NCBI RefSeq assembly: GCF_902833045.1 | Contig: NZ_CADFDU010000020.1 | Coordinates: 1 to 64,000, forward strand | Direction: 5' to 3' | Source of the DNA: Burkholderia sp. BCC0322 | GTDB lineage: Bacteria > Pseudomonadota > Gammaproteobacteria > Burkholderiales > Burkholderiaceae | Length of the DNA stretch: 64,000 nt | Shown here: positions 1 through 9,039 of the stretch, piece by piece | How the letters are laid out: the number at the start of each line of letters is the position of its first letter | Position numbering within the stretch: position 1 is the first letter of the stretch | Notes under the pieces: model-generated | What the model was told of the DNA's origin: nothing | What the model saw: the letters and a program-made list of their open reading frames with translations, nothing else | Database searches by the model: none | Program-made: the position numbers and the translations under genes

Positions 1-1
1 G

Positions 2-103
2 ACGCTGCTGCACGAGATGGCCAAGCGTGACGCAAAGCGCGGGCTGGCGTCGCTGTGCATCGGCGGCGGGATGGGCGTCGCGCTCGCGGTCGAGCGTCCG
101 TAA
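2..103 (+). CDS. phaA: Acetyl-CoA acetyltransferase (thiolase), C-terminal end only
   Basis: Only the last 33 codons and the TAA stop lie in the window; the start is beyond the left edge. The residues [17 protein letters not shown] are the conserved thiolase C-terminus, where the cysteine of CIGGG is the second active-site cysteine that deprotonates acetyl-CoA. The enzyme condenses two acetyl-CoA into acetoacetyl-CoA in the cytoplasm, the first step of polyhydroxybutyrate synthesis. phaB and phaR follow on the same strand, which supports the phaA name. The family is clear; the exact paralogue rests on the neighbours. Confidence 0.85.
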   Translation, partial: TLLHEMAKRDAKRGLASLCIGGGMGVALAVERP

Positions 104-224
104 CCGGCCGGTCTCGACCAGCGAACCGAATCCGTGCGCTGGCCGATTGCGGCTTCGGCCGGCGTCACGTGAAGTCAGAGGGGCCTTCGGCTGCCCTCGA
201 AACCAAAAGAATGGAGTGAGATAT

Positions 225-965
225 ATGTCTCAGCGAATTGCGTACGTAACGGGCGGGATGGGCGGCATCGGCACCAGCATTTGCCAGCGTCTGTCGAAAG
301 ACGGCTTCAAGGTCGTCGCGGGCTGCGGCCCCAACTCGCCGCGCCGTGTGAAATGGCTCGAGGAACAGAAGGCGCTCGGGTACGATTTCATCGCGTCGGA
401 AGGCAACGTCGGCGACTGGGACTCGACCAAGGAAGCGTTCGACAAGGTGAAAGCCGAAGTCGGCGAGATCGACGTGCTGGTCAACAACGCGGGCATCACC
501 CGCGACGTCGTGTTCCGCAAGATGACGCACGAAGACTGGACCGCCGTGATCGACACGAACCTGACGAGCCTGTTCAACGTGACGAAACAGGTGATCGACG
601 GGATGGTCGAACGCGGCTGGGGCCGGATCATCAACATTTCGTCGGTGAACGGCCAGAAGGGGCAGTTCGGCCAGACCAACTACTCGACCGCGAAAGCTGG
701 TATCCACGGTTTCACGATGTCGCTCGCACAGGAAGTCGCGACGAAGGGCGTGACGGTCAACACGGTGTCGCCGGGCTACATCGGCACGGACATGGTGAAG
801 GCGATTCGTCCGGACGTGCTGGAAAAGATCGTCGCGACGATCCCGGTGCGGCGTCTCGGCGCGCCGGAGGAAATCGGTTCGATCGTCGCGTGGCTCGCGT
901 CGAATGATTCCGGCTTCGCGACGGGCGCCGACTTCTCGCTGAACGGCGGCCTGCACATGGGCTGA
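225..965 (+). CDS. phaB: Acetoacetyl-CoA reductase (NADPH, SDR family)
   Basis: 246 residues, the usual length of PhaB. It reduces acetoacetyl-CoA to (R)-3-hydroxybutyryl-CoA for PHB synthesis in the cytoplasm. The Rossmann motif TGGMGGIG is at residues 9-16, NNAG at 87-90 and the SDR catalytic set at S140, Y153 and K157. The frame stays open upstream to position 27, but the ATG at 225 follows GGAGTGAG and gives the canonical MSQRIAYVTGG start, so I place it there. It lies 121 bp after the thiolase gene and is probably cotranscribed with it. Confidence 0.95.
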   Translation: MSQRIAYVTGGMGGIGTSICQRLSKDGFKVVAGCGPNSPRRVKWLEEQKALGYDFIASEGNVGDWDSTKEAFDKVKAEVGEIDVLVNNAGITRDVVFRKMTHEDWTAVIDTNLTSLFNVTKQVIDGMVERGWGRIINISSVNGQKGQFGQTNYSTAKAGIHGFTMSLAQEVATKGVTVNTVSPGYIGTDMVKAIRPDVLEKIVATIPVRRLGAPEEIGSIVAWLASNDSGFATGADFSLNGGLHMG

Positions 966-974
966 GCGTCCGCG

Positions 975-1010
975 CTGCGCGGGCCGGGCGGCCGCGCAGC
1001 CGGGCGTTTT
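975..1010 (+). terminator. Hairpin after phaB
   Basis: Arms CTGCGCGG (975-982) and CCGCGCAG (992-999) pair perfectly over a 9-nt loop and are followed by CCGGGCG and a short T run at 1007-1010. This looks like a modest intrinsic terminator or attenuator between phaB and phaR. Confidence 0.5.
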
Positions 1011-1084
1011 CCGAAGGCCCCCGCCTCCCGGATTCGGGCGGCGGGGATTCGTCACTTCCGCTACGCTGCACTCAAAGGCGTTAC

Positions 1085-1651
1085 ATGACCACTACAAAGA
1101 AGACGGCCGAACGGCTCATCAAGAAGTACCCGAACCGTCGGCTCTACGATACCGAGACAAGCACGTACATTACGCTGACCGACGTGAAGCAGCTCGTGCT
1201 CGAGCAGGAGGACTTCAAGGTCGTCGATGCGAAATCCAACGAAGACCTGACGCGCAGCATCCTTCTGCAGATCATCCTCGAAGAGGAAAGCGGCGGCGTG
1301 CCGATGTTCTCGTCGTCGATGCTGTCGCAGATCATCCGTTTCTACGGGCATGCGATGCAGGGCATGATGGGCACGTACCTGGAAAAGAACATCCAGGCGT
1401 TCATCGACATCCAGAACAAGCTCGCGGATCAGTCGAAGAACCTGTACGAAGGCAATGCGATGAATCCGGAAGTCTGGTCGCAGTTCATGAACATGCAGGC
1501 GCCGATGATGCAGGGGATGATGACCAGCTACATCGAGCAGTCGAAGAACATGTTCGTGCAGATGCAGGAGCAGATGCAGAACCAGGCGAAGTCGATGTTC
1601 AGCACGTTCCCGTTCAAGCAGCCGGGCGCGTCGGAGCCGGAAAAGAAGTAA
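1085..1651 (+). CDS. phaR: Polyhydroxyalkanoate synthesis repressor PhaR
   Basis: 188 residues, in the normal range for PhaR. The N-terminal PHB/PHA accumulation regulator DNA-binding domain is clear at about residues 10-70, with the hallmark IKKYPNRRLYDTETSTYITL. A PHB-binding region rich in M and Q follows (about 75-180, with repeats such as MQGMMGTYLEKN and MMQGMMTSYIEQ). In relatives, PhaR binds both DNA and PHB granules and represses phasin genes and its own gene until polymer accumulates. Position directly after phaA-phaB is the standard order in beta-proteobacteria. The ATG at 1085 fixes the family N-terminus. Confidence 0.95.
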   Translation: MTTTKKTAERLIKKYPNRRLYDTETSTYITLTDVKQLVLEQEDFKVVDAKSNEDLTRSILLQIILEEESGGVPMFSSSMLSQIIRFYGHAMQGMMGTYLEKNIQAFIDIQNKLADQSKNLYEGNAMNPEVWSQFMNMQAPMMQGMMTSYIEQSKNMFVQMQEQMQNQAKSMFSTFPFKQPGASEPEKK

Positions 1652-2067
1652 CGGTTTCGCGGCAGGCCGACCGCGGTGGGCAACCGGTCGGGCGTCGGTG
1701 CCGTGAAGCAACGCGGTGCGGGTCGGCCGATCGCGCATCCGTGCGCGACGATGGGCGACCGCCGCCTGCCGGATCCTCTCGCCGACGGTCGTTCATGACC
1801 GTCGGCACCGAATGCGCGTGCCGGGTACGGGCGTGCATGACCGTTGTCCGGTCGATCGAGATCCAGTCACCCGTGAATGATCCCGGCGCGCATCACGCCT
1901 GGCGGTGTGCATTCGTGCAGGCACGCGTACCGATATGCGGCGCTGCAGGGTGATGCGTGATTGCTGCCTTCGGCCAAAGGCGATACCGGTACCGCGCATC
2001 ACGGGCCATGATGGGCGATGCTGCACCGACGCAGCATGATCACGAAAAAAACCAATTGAGAGAGAGC
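1652..2067. other. Intergenic region of 416 bp after phaR
   Basis: No convincing gene. The one clear structure is a perfect 10-bp hairpin: GCCGACGGTC (1781-1790), loop GTTCAT, then GACCGTCGGC (1797-1806). No T run follows, so it is not a classical terminator. The open frame from GTG 1957 only extends the next gene in front of a better start. Confidence 0.6.
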
Positions 2068-2904
2068 ATGCGAGGGATTCGAATGGTAGGGGCCCGCAGG
2101 CTGGCGGGTCTTGCGTCGCTGTTCGCGATGGGCATTGGCGTGGCGGTGCCGGCCTTTGCGATGGATTGCGCGAAAGCCGTGCAGCCGATCGAGAAGCGTA
2201 TCTGCGCGAGCCCTGTACTGCGTGCGGCCGACGCGCGCATGAATTCGGCCTACGCGGGCGTGCTGAAGGCCGCGCCGGACACGGCCATCCGCGACATGCT
2301 GGTGCGTAGTCAGCGCCGCTGGATCGACGCGCGCAACAACCGTCTCGATGCCGATTACGAAGGCCGCCCGCTGGCCGTCGACGAAGTGCGCAAGGCAATC
2401 GATCGGCGTACCGCCGTACTGGCCGATCGATCGGCTAAAGGATTGATCGCGCGCGCACAGGCCGAGCGCCAGTGGCTCGCGAAATACATCGGCGGCCCGC
2501 TCACCGGTTTCGATGCGAACTGCGATTTCATTCCCGACGATGCACGTGGCGCGCACGTTTCCTATGCATGTTTCGGCGCGGTCCACGTGCAGCATCATGC
2601 GCGGGTCTGCAGCCAGAGCGAGGACTGGGCGACCGGCGCGGTTTATCAGTACCGGTCGGTGAGCGCGGCCGATGGCGCGAAGGTGCGACCGGTGGCGTTC
2701 TGTGAAGCGCAGGCGCATGGGAGTGCGTGCGACAACGGCGGAAAGCAATCGGCGTGGATGCGTGCGGGGGCGTCCGGTGACGATAACCGCGCGTCGGCGC
2801 CGGTCGCCGGGTTGCCGCACCTCGATGCGGAAATGTGGCCGATCGGCGATGGAGACGATGCGGTGTGGTTCGATCGGTGCTTGACGGCGTCGAAGTTTCC
2901 GTGA
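2068..2904 (+). CDS. Exported protein with LprI-type (DUF1311) domain
   Basis: 278 residues. The ATG at 2068 follows a GAGAGAGA ribosome-binding stretch and opens a signal peptide that ends near PAFA-MDC. The next part (about residues 30-115) has the LprI/DUF1311 pattern: DC at the start, an IEKRICASP element, then a D..MNSAYAGVLKA helix and a QRRWIDARN element. In the Mycobacterium founder this domain inhibits host lysozyme; in most proteobacteria its role is unproven. The C-terminal half (about 150-278) carries several further cysteines and I do not recognise it. Probably periplasmic. It stands alone and ends at a strong terminator. Confidence 0.75.
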   Translation: MRGIRMVGARRLAGLASLFAMGIGVAVPAFAMDCAKAVQPIEKRICASPVLRAADARMNSAYAGVLKAAPDTAIRDMLVRSQRRWIDARNNRLDADYEGRPLAVDEVRKAIDRRTAVLADRSAKGLIARAQAERQWLAKYIGGPLTGFDANCDFIPDDARGAHVSYACFGAVHVQHHARVCSQSEDWATGAVYQYRSVSAADGAKVRPVAFCEAQAHGSACDNGGKQSAWMRAGASGDDNRASAPVAGLPHLDAEMWPIGDGDDAVWFDRCLTASKFP

Positions 2905-2916
2905 GTGCAGGACTGG

Positions 2917-2940
2917 AAGCCCGCTTCGGCGGGCTTTTTT
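2917..2940 (+). terminator. Intrinsic terminator after the LprI-type gene
   Basis: AAGCCCGC (2917-2924), tetraloop TTCG, GCGGGCTT (2929-2936), with T residues continuing to 2940. A textbook stem with a stable UUCG loop and U tract. Confidence 0.9.
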
Positions 2941-3045
2941 ACGATTTCGTCGCTCGAGTGATTTCATGCAACCCGGGCCGGGCGTGTGCGATTGCCGGCG
3001 GCAATGCCGACGGGGCCGGTCCGAATTGTTTCGCAGCGCCGGGAA

Positions 3046-3282
3046 TTATTGCGCGTCGTCGTGCGGAGGAAGGTCGAGCACGAGCTTGACGGCGCTGTAG
3101 TTGGCCTTGAGCGAGAACACGCGGCCGATCACGAGAAACGTCTGGCGCGAATGCTCGAGTTCGACGAAATCGCCCGGTTGCGGCACGTGCGCGCCCTGGT
3201 CATACGAAAAGCTGGTGCTGGTTTGCTCGCCGATGGCGTCTGCCGCATGTTCGGTGAATTCGATCGTGATGTGGGTGGTCAT
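3046..3282 (-). CDS. Small hypothetical protein, 78 aa
   Basis: On the minus strand an ATG at 3282 gives a 78-residue acidic protein (MTTHITIEFTEHAADAIGEQ...). No signal peptide or membrane segment is visible. The body is a run of short beta-like segments (FVELEHSRQTFLVIGRVFSL, then AVKLVLDLPP). The frame is open upstream to 3480, but those codons read like non-coding DNA. It converges with the preceding exported-protein gene, is divergent from rimO, and has no visible partner. I assign no function. Confidence 0.65.
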   Translation of the reverse strand: MTTHITIEFTEHAADAIGEQTSTSFSYDQGAHVPQPGDFVELEHSRQTFLVIGRVFSLKANYSAVKLVLDLPPHDDAQ

Positions 3283-3566
3283 GCGAACCCCGTTGGGTCG
3301 ATTGAAAAGGGTGGATGCCGGGATTTTCGCATAGCGGGTAGCGGTGTCGGGACGATTGTTGCTTGATGAGGGGCGTTGGGGACAGAGCCAGAACGCGGCT
3401 TCGCGCGAAATGAAGGGGCATATCCAATACGGCTCGACGGCAGACCCGAAACGCACCGGGCATTCGAGCGGGCGATCCACATCGTCGTCAACCGCTCGTT
3501 TTTGGGTCGCCGGACACTAAATCGCTGTAAACTCTCGCTTTTGCTGCCACGCCCCCACACATCCAG

Positions 3567-4928
3567 ATGTCCCAATCCCCCAAAGTAGGGTTCGTATCCC
3601 TCGGGTGCCCGAAGGCGCTCGTCGACTCCGAACAGATCATCACGCAACTGCGCGCCGAAGGTTATGAAATCTCCGGCACGTACGACGGTGCCGACCTCGT
3701 CGTCGTGAACACCTGCGGCTTCATCGACGAAGCCGTGCAGGAAAGCCTCGACGCGATCGGCGAAGCGCTGACCGAGAACGGCAAGGTGATCGTCACCGGC
3801 TGTCTCGGCGCCAAGTCGAGCGCCAGCGGCTCGAACCTGATCGAGGAAGTCCACCCGAAGGTGCTCGCCGTCACCGGCCCGCACGCGGTGGGCGAAGTGA
3901 TGCAGGCCGTGCATTCGCACCTGCCGAAGCCGCACGACCCGTTCACCGATCTCGTGCCCGCGGCCGGCATCAAGCTCACGCCGCGCCACTACGCATACCT
4001 GAAGATTTCCGAAGGCTGCAACCACCGCTGCACGTTCTGCATCATCCCGTCGATGCGCGGCGACCTCGTGTCGCGCCCGGTCGCCGAAGTGATGCTGGAA
4101 GCGGAGAACCTGTTCAAGTCGGGCGTGAAGGAACTGCTCGTGATCTCGCAGGACACGAGCGCGTACGGCGTCGACGTGAAGTACCGCACGGGCTTCTGGA
4201 ACGGCAAGCCGATCAAGACGCGCATGACCGACCTGGTCGCCGCGCTCGGCGAACTCGCCGCGCAGTACGGCGCATGGGTGCGCCTGCACTACGTGTATCC
4301 GTATCCGAGCGTCGACGAAGTGATTCCGCTGATGGCCGAAGGCCCGTTCAAGGGGCACGTGCTGCCGTACCTCGACGTGCCGTTCCAGCACGCGCATCCG
4401 GAAGTGCTGAAGCGCATGAAGCGTCCGGCGAACGCCGAGAAGGTGCTCGAGCGTGTGCAGAAGTGGCGCGAGATCTGCCCGGACCTGACGATCCGCAGCA
4501 CGTTCATCGCAGGCTTCCCCGGTGAGACGGAAGAGCAGTTCGAAACGCTGCTCGACTTCATCCGCGAGGCGGAACTCGATCGCGTCGGCTGCTTCGCGTA
4601 TTCGCCGGTCGAAGGCGCGACCGCGAACGAACTCGACGGCGCGCTGCCGGATGAAGTCCGCGAGGCTCGCCGCGCGCGCTTCATGGAAGTCGCCGAGGAA
4701 GTGTCGGCGAACCGCATCCAGCGCAAGGTCGGCAAGACCCTCAAGGTGCTGATCGACGAAGTCAGCGAAGAAGGCGGGATCGGCCGCACGGCGGCCGATG
4801 CACCGGAGATCGACGGGGTCGTCTACGTCGAGCCGGCAGCGAAGGCATCGAAGCGCTACAAGGTCGGCGATTTCGTGTCCGTGAAGATCACGGGCGCCGA
4901 TGGCCACGATCTGTGGGGCGAGGTGTAA
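3567..4928 (+). CDS. rimO: Ribosomal protein S12 methylthiotransferase RimO
   Basis: 453 residues. A radical SAM methylthiotransferase that adds a methylthio group to the conserved aspartate of ribosomal protein S12. The N-terminal UPF0004 domain has its cluster cysteines at C14, C50 and C79. The radical SAM cluster motif CNHRCTFC is at 151-158 (C151, C155, C158). A C-terminal TRAM-like segment starts near residue 380 and ends in [20 protein letters not shown] sugar kinase gene starts 3 bp after the stop, so the two are probably cotranscribed. A possible -10 (TGTAAACT) lies near 3526-3533 with no good -35. Confidence 0.96.
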   Translation: MSQSPKVGFVSLGCPKALVDSEQIITQLRAEGYEISGTYDGADLVVVNTCGFIDEAVQESLDAIGEALTENGKVIVTGCLGAKSSASGSNLIEEVHPKVLAVTGPHAVGEVMQAVHSHLPKPHDPFTDLVPAAGIKLTPRHYAYLKISEGCNHRCTFCIIPSMRGDLVSRPVAEVMLEAENLFKSGVKELLVISQDTSAYGVDVKYRTGFWNGKPIKTRMTDLVAALGELAAQYGAWVRLHYVYPYPSVDEVIPLMAEGPFKGHVLPYLDVPFQHAHPEVLKRMKRPANAEKVLERVQKWREICPDLTIRSTFIAGFPGETEEQFETLLDFIREAELDRVGCFAYSPVEGATANELDGALPDEVREARRARFMEVAEEVSANRIQRKVGKTLKVLIDEVSEEGGIGRTAADAPEIDGVVYVEPAAKASKRYKVGDFVSVKITGADGHDLWGEV

Positions 4929-4931
4929 GCG

Positions 4932-5858
4932 ATGGCCGCCGCGTTTCCGGAGATCCTCGCGCTCGGCGAGGCGATGGTCGAATTCAACCAGTCGCAGCCG
5001 GGCCGGCCTGAATTCCTGCAGGGCTTCGGCGGCGACACGTCGAACTTCTGCATCGCCGCGGCGCGTCAGGGCGCGTCGACGGGCTTCGTGTCGGCGATCG
5101 GCGACGATCCGTTCGGCCGGCTGCTGACCGACATGTGGCGCGCGGAGCACGTCGACACGACGTACGTTCGGGTCGACCGTGCGGCGCCGACCGGCGTGTA
5201 TTTCGTCACGCATGGCGCCGACGGTCACCAGTTCGACTACCTGCGTGCAGGCTCGGCGGCGAGCCGTTATGCAACGGGCGACCTGCCGCTCGACGCGCTG
5301 GCCGCCGCGAAGGCCGTGCACCTGTCGGGCATCAGCCTTGCGATCAGCACGACCGCGTGCGACGCCGCGTTCGCGGGGATCGACCATGCGCGCCGCAACG
5401 GCGCGAAGGTCAGCTTCGACACGAACCTGCGGCTGAAGCTGTGGCCGCTGCCGCGTGCTCGCGCGGTGATGCGCGAGGCGCTGCGCCAGACGGACATCTG
5501 TCTGCCGAGCTGGGACGACGTGACGGCACTCACGGGTGCGAACGATCGCGACGCGATCGTCGATGCGATGCTCGAACATGGGCCGCAGGTCGTCGCGCTG
5601 AAGCTGGGCAAGGAAGGCGCCTACGTGGCGACGCCGAACGAGCGGCGCGTCGTGCCGGGCTTCGCGGTCGAAGCTGTCGACGCGACCGGCGCGGGCGACT
5701 GCTTCGGCGGTGCGTTCGTCGCGCGGATCGTCGCGGGCGACGATCCGTTCGCGGCGGCGCGATATGCAAACGCCGCGGCGGCGCTGTCGACGACGGGCTA
5801 CGGCGCGGTCGCGCCGATTCCGCAGCGCGATGCGGTGGAGCGCCTGATGCAACGCTGA
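4932..5858 (+). CDS. PfkB-family carbohydrate kinase
   Basis: 308 residues, a ribokinase/PfkB-type sugar kinase. The N-terminus (ILALGEAMVEFNQSQPG, then GGDTSNFCIAAARQG) forms the sugar pocket. The C-terminal signature ATGAGD at 251-256 supplies the anion hole and the catalytic base D256. Sequence style resembles 2-dehydro-3-deoxygluconokinase or fructokinase, but the substrate cannot be fixed. A second PfkB kinase, the probable kguK, lies at 56087. It starts 3 bp after rimO without its own promoter space, so expression probably depends on rimO transcription. Confidence 0.85.
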   Translation: MAAAFPEILALGEAMVEFNQSQPGRPEFLQGFGGDTSNFCIAAARQGASTGFVSAIGDDPFGRLLTDMWRAEHVDTTYVRVDRAAPTGVYFVTHGADGHQFDYLRAGSAASRYATGDLPLDALAAAKAVHLSGISLAISTTACDAAFAGIDHARRNGAKVSFDTNLRLKLWPLPRARAVMREALRQTDICLPSWDDVTALTGANDRDAIVDAMLEHGPQVVALKLGKEGAYVATPNERRVVPGFAVEAVDATGAGDCFGGAFVARIVAGDDPFAAARYANAAAALSTTGYGAVAPIPQRDAVERLMQR

Positions 5859-5927
5859 TGCGGGATGCGCACGCCGGCCACGGCATCGCGCGGACGATTC
5901 ATGCGATCAGCAGGATGAGGAGGCGAC

Positions 5928-6083
5928 GTGCAACGTGAAGCGGTGGTGGTGAGCGGCACGACGGGCGCGCAGATCACCGTCAAGGCGCTGTACGAGTTGC
6001 GGCGCGTCGGCGGCCGATATGCGCTCGTGACGATGTGCATCGGCGGCGGGCAGGGCATCGCCGCGATTTTCGAGCGAATCTGA
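5928..6083 (+). pseudogene. Internally deleted thiolase remnant, 51 codons
   Basis: GTG at 5928, four bases after a strong GAGGAGG site (5917-5923), opens a 51-codon frame. Residues 1-10 ([10 protein letters not shown]) match a thiolase N-terminus. Residues 11-51 ([20 protein letters not shown]..., with the catalytic CIGGGQG at 37-43) match the thiolase C-terminus. The roughly 330 codons between, including the acyl-accepting cysteine and the catalytic histidines, are missing, yet the frame is intact. Such a peptide cannot be a working thiolase. It is most likely the scar of an in-frame deletion that kept the translation signals; whether it is made is unknown. Confidence 0.8.
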
Positions 6084-6101
6084 AGCAAGGAGCAACGCAA
6101 G

Positions 6102-6644
6102 GTGGGTCGATATTCGCAATGGCAACGGGCGCTCGTCGTCGCGGGTGCGCTGGCGGCGGGCATGGCGATGCCGGGCGTCGTCGCGGCGCAGGCCGTCGCG
6201 CCGGGCATGCAGCAGGATGAACCGGCACTGGCGCGGCCGCTGAAGCCGAATCCCGAGTTCGCCCGCCTGCCGCGCTACGAAGGCACGCTCGGCGACCGGC
6301 CGATCGTCGTGCATCTCGGCCCGAAGACGGACGAGGAGGGCGTGCACGGCGAATACCAGTTCGTCGATACGGGCGAGGTCGTGCTGCTCGCGGGCGATCG
6401 CGACGGCGACACGCTCGAAATCGAGGAATCGAACGACGGCACGAACATCACCGGCGTGTGGATCGGCCGCTTCGACGCGACGGGCGACCTGAAGGCCGAC
6501 CGGATGAATTCGGACGAGTCGGATCCGCAGCCAGTCGTGCTGCGTCTCGCGCCGGGCAAGCGCGCGGCGCTGCAGGTGCGCGACGGCCGCGTGCAGGAAA
6601 TCGAGACGGTGGGCGGCGTCGTCAATCTGCGCACCGACGACTGA
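6102..6644 (+). CDS. Exported hypothetical protein, 180 aa
   Basis: Starts at GTG 6102 with AAGGAG (6087-6092) at correct spacing, 18 bp after the thiolase remnant. Residues 1-30 form a signal peptide ending near VVAAQA. The mature part is small and acidic, rich in beta-like segments (RYEGTLGDRPIVVHLG, GEYQFVDTGEVVLLAG, DTLEIEESNDG), and lacks cysteines. It is probably periplasmic. I recognise no family and propose no function. Confidence 0.75.
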   Translation: MGRYSQWQRALVVAGALAAGMAMPGVVAAQAVAPGMQQDEPALARPLKPNPEFARLPRYEGTLGDRPIVVHLGPKTDEEGVHGEYQFVDTGEVVLLAGDRDGDTLEIEESNDGTNITGVWIGRFDATGDLKADRMNSDESDPQPVVLRLAPGKRAALQVRDGRVQEIETVGGVVNLRTDD

Positions 6645-6757
6645 ACCCGCGCTGGCTCGGTGCGCGCGGCGCGCATTGTACCGGGCCAATTGCGCCGATT
6701 TTGGCTAATCTAACTGCATATTCCGCAACCGAACGGCCTCGTGCCCGGCTTCCTGTC

Positions 6758-7939
6758 ATGACTGCATCCACCCCCAAGCGCGCACTGCAAACCCGCATCG
6801 TTCAACCCGACGACGCGATCCCGGAAGGCTTCCGTTCATTCGTGCCGCCGGTCGCGCGCGCGTCGACGGTCGTGTTCCCCGATCTCGCGACGATGCGTGC
6901 GCTCGTCTGGCACAACGACAACCAGTGGCGCTATGGCCTGCATGCGACGCCGACGTCGCTCGCGCTCGCGCAGCGGCTCGCCGAGATCGAGGGCGGCACG
7001 CATGCGTTGCTGCAGCCGTCGGGTCTCGCGGCCATCATGAACGTCTACTTCGGGCTCGTGAAGGCCGGCGACGACGTGCTGATCCCGCACAACGTGTACG
7101 GGCCGAACGCCGATTTCGGCAACTGGCTCGCGAAGGATTTCGGCGTTGCCGCGCGCTTCTACGATCCGCTGATCGGCGCCGGCATCGCCGACCTGATCCA
7201 GCCGAACACGCGGCTGATCTGGATCGAGGCGCCCGGCTCGGTGACGATGGAAGTGCCGGACGTACAGGCGATCACGGCGGCCGCGAAGGCGCGCGGCATC
7301 GTTACCGCGATCGACAACACCTTCTCGGCCGGGCTCGCGTTCAAGCCGTTCGAACACGGCGTCGACATTTCGGTGCAGGCGCTGACCAAGTACCAGTCGG
7401 GTGGCAGCGACGTGCTGATGGGGGCGACGATCACCGCGAACGCGGAACTGCACGCGAAGCTGAAGCTCGCGCGGATGCGCTGCGGCGTCGGGGTGTCGGT
7501 CGACGATTGCTCGCTCGTGCTGCGCAGCCTGCCAAGCATGCAGGTGCGTTTCGACGCGCACAGCAAGAGCGCGCTCGCGCTCGCGCAATGGCTGAAGGCG
7601 CGGCCGGAGATTTCGGCGGTGCTGCACCCGCAAATTGCCGATTGCCCGGGGCACGCGTCGTTCATGCGCGATTTCACCGGCGCGGGCGGGTTGTTCTCGG
7701 TGGTGTTCGACGAGCGCTACAGCGCGGAGCAGGTCGACCGCTTCGTCGAGTCGCTCGAGCTGTTCGCGATCGGCTGGAGCTGGGGCGGTGCGTGCAGCCT
7801 CGCGATGCCTTACGACGTCGCGTCGATGCGTCCGGACTGGCCCCATCGCGGCACGCTGGTGCGTTTCTATGTCGGCCTGGAAGACGAGTCCGACCTGCGT
7901 GCGGATATCGAACGCGCGATGCAGGCCACGCTGGGCTGA
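6758..7939 (+). CDS. metC: Cystathionine beta-lyase (PLP-dependent)
   Basis: 393 residues, Cys/Met metabolism PLP-enzyme family. It cleaves cystathionine to homocysteine, pyruvate and ammonia in methionine synthesis. The PLP lysine is K211 in ALTKYQSGGSD. The YGLHATPTS element near residue 62, the QPSGLAA region and the IDNTFSAG segment, whose aspartate contacts the pyridine nitrogen, are all present. The IEAPGSVTMEVPD segment is typical of MetC rather than cystathionine gamma-synthase. The frame is open upstream, but the ATG at 6758 gives the normal length. Confidence 0.9.
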   Translation: MTASTPKRALQTRIVQPDDAIPEGFRSFVPPVARASTVVFPDLATMRALVWHNDNQWRYGLHATPTSLALAQRLAEIEGGTHALLQPSGLAAIMNVYFGLVKAGDDVLIPHNVYGPNADFGNWLAKDFGVAARFYDPLIGAGIADLIQPNTRLIWIEAPGSVTMEVPDVQAITAAAKARGIVTAIDNTFSAGLAFKPFEHGVDISVQALTKYQSGGSDVLMGATITANAELHAKLKLARMRCGVGVSVDDCSLVLRSLPSMQVRFDAHSKSALALAQWLKARPEISAVLHPQIADCPGHASFMRDFTGAGGLFSVVFDERYSAEQVDRFVESLELFAIGWSWGGACSLAMPYDVASMRPDWPHRGTLVRFYVGLEDESDLRADIERAMQATLG

Positions 7940-7970
7940 TCGCCAGCCGATAACGTTCGTCGGCCAAAAC

Positions 7971-8008
7971 AAAACGCCGGCGCGATGTTGCATCGCGCCG
8001 GCGTTTTT
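7971..8008. terminator. Bidirectional terminator between metC and serB
   Basis: AAAACGCCGGCGCGATG (7971-7987), loop TTG, and its exact complement CATCGCGCCGGCGTTTT (7991-8007). The stem is a perfect 17 bp with A and T tracts on the two sides, so it can stop transcription of both converging genes. Confidence 0.95.
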
Positions 8009-8026
8009 CATTTGGATCCTGCGGGA

Positions 8027-8872
8027 TCAGAACAGCCGCAGCAGCCCGTCGAGGCCGATGTGGTCGAACGCGACCGTCGCCGCGTCGCGCACGACTGGCT
8101 TCGCGTGGTACGCGACCGACAGCCCGGCTTCGGCCATCATCTTCAGGTCGTTCGACCCGTCGCCCATCGCGATCGCACGGCGCGGCTCGAGGCCGAGCGA
8201 CGCGCACGTCTCGCGCAGCAGGCGTGCCTTCACGTCGGCGTTGACGATCTCGCCGAGCACCTTGCCGGTCAGCTTGCCGTCGACGATCTCGAGCGTGTTC
8301 GCATGCGCGTAGTCGAGGCCGAGGCGGGCCTTCAGCCGTTCGGTGAAGAACGTGAAGCCGCCCGACACGAGCAGCGTCTTCATGCCGGCGGCCTTCACGC
8401 CGGCGAGCATCTTCTCGGCGCCCGGCGACAGTTGCAGACGTTCGTCGTACACGCGTTCGAGTGCGTGCGCGTCGAGCCCGGCCAGCAGTGCGACGCGGCG
8501 CGTCAGGCTTTCGTTGAAGTCTCGGATCTCGCCGCGCATCGACGCTTCGGTGATCTCGGCGACCTGCGTTTTCAGCCCGCAGAAATCGGCGATCTCGTCG
8601 ATGCACTCGATCGTGATCAGCGTCGAATCCATGTCCATCACGGCGAGCCCGAAATCGCCAAGCGAGAGGCCGGCCTCGACGAACGCGAAGTCGAGCGCGT
8701 GCGTGCCGCAGTAAGCATCGATGTCGAGGCGCTGCGCCGGATTCGCGTTGTCGATCCGCAGCGCGTGATCGTCGGTTTGCACGATGCGGGTGCCTCGGGA
8801 CAGCGCGAGCAACGGTTTGTGATGGGCGTCCGACAGCGGCGCAAGACTCTGGATGACGAGGTTGTGGGTCAT
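8027..8872 (-). CDS. serB: Phosphoserine phosphatase SerB
   Basis: 281 residues from the ATG at 8872. HAD-family phosphatase performing the last step of serine synthesis (phosphoserine to serine). The nucleophile motif is DMDST, with D80 and D82. Motif II SGG is in LLVSGGFTFF, and the Mg-binding motif III is in AIAMGDGSNDLKMM. The ~75-residue N-terminal region is ACT-like, as in longer proteobacterial SerB proteins. The frame extends 14 codons further to 8914 with no support. It shares its terminator with metC, a reasonable sulfur/serine neighbourhood. Confidence 0.95.
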   Translation of the reverse strand: MTHNLVIQSLAPLSDAHHKPLLALSRGTRIVQTDDHALRIDNANPAQRLDIDAYCGTHALDFAFVEAGLSLGDFGLAVMDMDSTLITIECIDEIADFCGLKTQVAEITEASMRGEIRDFNESLTRRVALLAGLDAHALERVYDERLQLSPGAEKMLAGVKAAGMKTLLVSGGFTFFTERLKARLGLDYAHANTLEIVDGKLTGKVLGEIVNADVKARLLRETCASLGLEPRRAIAMGDGSNDLKMMAEAGLSVAYHAKPVVRDAATVAFDHIGLDGLLRLF

Positions 8873-9039
8873 GACGGGATGGTTGGAAAGCGAGTGAAAT
8901 GCGTATGCGGCCAACGGGCAGCCGCCTGCCGATGCGGGCCCCGTCCGGCGTCGGGCCCTTGCGTGGCGAACGCGTCATTGTAGCCGGTTGGCCGCGTGCG
9001 GCGGTCGGCGGCGGATCCAGACCGTGCGCGGCGCCGCGG

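Noticed and set aside
27-224. Extension of phaB upstream to an ATG at 27
   Set aside because: It overlaps the thiolase end, has no ribosome-binding site, and the SDR fold begins exactly at ATG 225.
3279-5852. Long open minus-strand frame opposite rimO and the PfkB kinase gene
   Set aside because: Its predicted protein is Arg/His/Ala-rich with no motifs, while the plus strand encodes RimO and a kinase with catalytic residues intact. Such antisense frames are a by-product of high GC content.
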